DNA of 12,672 nucleotides from Chloroflexota bacterium (GTDB taxonomy: Bacteria > Chloroflexota > Anaerolineae > Promineifilales > Promineifilaceae). A model generated the notes under the pieces. It did not search any database. It was not told where the DNA came from and worked only from the letters and a program-made list of their open reading frames with translations. The DNA is taken from positions 1 to 12,672 of the forward strand of contig QQUD01000861.1 in NCBI GenBank assembly GCA_008501785.1. Direction: 5' to 3'. The position numbers and the translations under genes were made by a program. Position 1 is the stretch's first letter. Each line of letters starts with the position of its first letter. Below are positions 12,472 to 12,672 of this stretch, piece by piece.

Positions 12472-12672
12472 TGATATGTTCTCCTTTGACGGCTAGTGAT
12501 AGTAAACGACATGTAAAAATTGAGGCTGTAAAAAAAGCAAATAACCCTTGCCAATAGCTCTCTAAAACAACTGTTTTTTCTTTACCTGGTTGTCTCTCCA
12601 TTAAAAAAGGATGGCACAATTTTAAGACAGCCTAAAAATAAAAACCAGACCCAGATTATGCTTTTGGTTTTG

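Noticed and set aside
12446..12601. Minus-strand 51-codon frame starting at ATG 12601 with a hydrophobic centre, overlapping the start of the aminotransferase
   Set aside because: Lacks a ribosome binding site and overlaps the next start out of frame; a leader peptide cannot be excluded but is not supported.

Overview
The window looks like a chromosomal segment of a moderate-GC bacterium that has at least a partly anaerobic metabolism. The mix of an oxygen-sensitive glycyl radical enzyme, DUF2993-like lipoproteins, metallopeptidase-like surface proteins, Pro/Thr-rich membrane-anchored proteins and a eukaryote-type alanine aminotransferase fits Chloroflexota (Anaerolineae/Ardenticatenia-like). 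That assignment is an inference from gene content, since no marker gene is present.

Layout. 1-363 (minus) is the N-terminal part of an exported protein that runs off the window. 717-1506 (plus) holds a two-TM protein with a Pro/Thr linker that stops inside its C-terminal domain, fused out of frame to the tail of a GH3 beta-N-acetylhexosaminidase: a decayed junction of two genes. 1658-4972 (plus) is a two-gene operon encoding a radical-SAM activase with an 8-Cys ferredoxin insert and a glycyl radical enzyme. The latter matches trans-4-hydroxy-L-proline dehydratase (HypD) at every active-site position I could place. A large CACAGAG/CTCTGTG inverted repeat separates it from a convergent minus-strand lipoprotein (5121-5921). 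Divergent from that is a TM + coiled-coil + Ig-like protein (6226-8013) whose C-terminal half resembles a zinc metallopeptidase with all metal ligands lost, and which contains a run of 11 G. 8312-10674 is a block of four genes (DUF2178-like membrane protein, XRE-family regulator, DUF6326 membrane protein, MDR oxidoreductase) bracketed by two copies of a palindrome-containing intergenic repeat. 11032-12471 (minus) is an alanine aminotransferase.

How the genes work together. The activase installs the glycyl radical on HypD, which dehydrates trans-4-hydroxyproline to pyrroline-5-carboxylate. The expected P5C reductase is not in the window. The membrane protein and XRE regulator form a tight pair that is probably autoregulated. 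The other genes have no evident pathway link.

The most unusual signal is not a gene. The 8-bp palindrome ACGGCCGT occurs 16 times between 2126 and 10851, in coding DNA of both strands and in intergenic DNA, where about 0.2 copies would be expected by chance. Nearly every copy sits at a local strand-composition switch: the 40 bases to its left are G-rich and the 40 bases to its right are C-rich (hand counts summed over 16 sites: left G 228, C 93; right G 105, C 214). The polarity is the same inside plus-strand genes, minus-strand genes and intergenic DNA. It looks like a highly iterated palindrome, comparable to cyanobacterial HIP1, that acts or acted as a centre of symmetric DNA processing. 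Copies are absent from 1-2125, 8110-10770 and 10852-12672, which may mark more recently acquired or differently maintained DNA.
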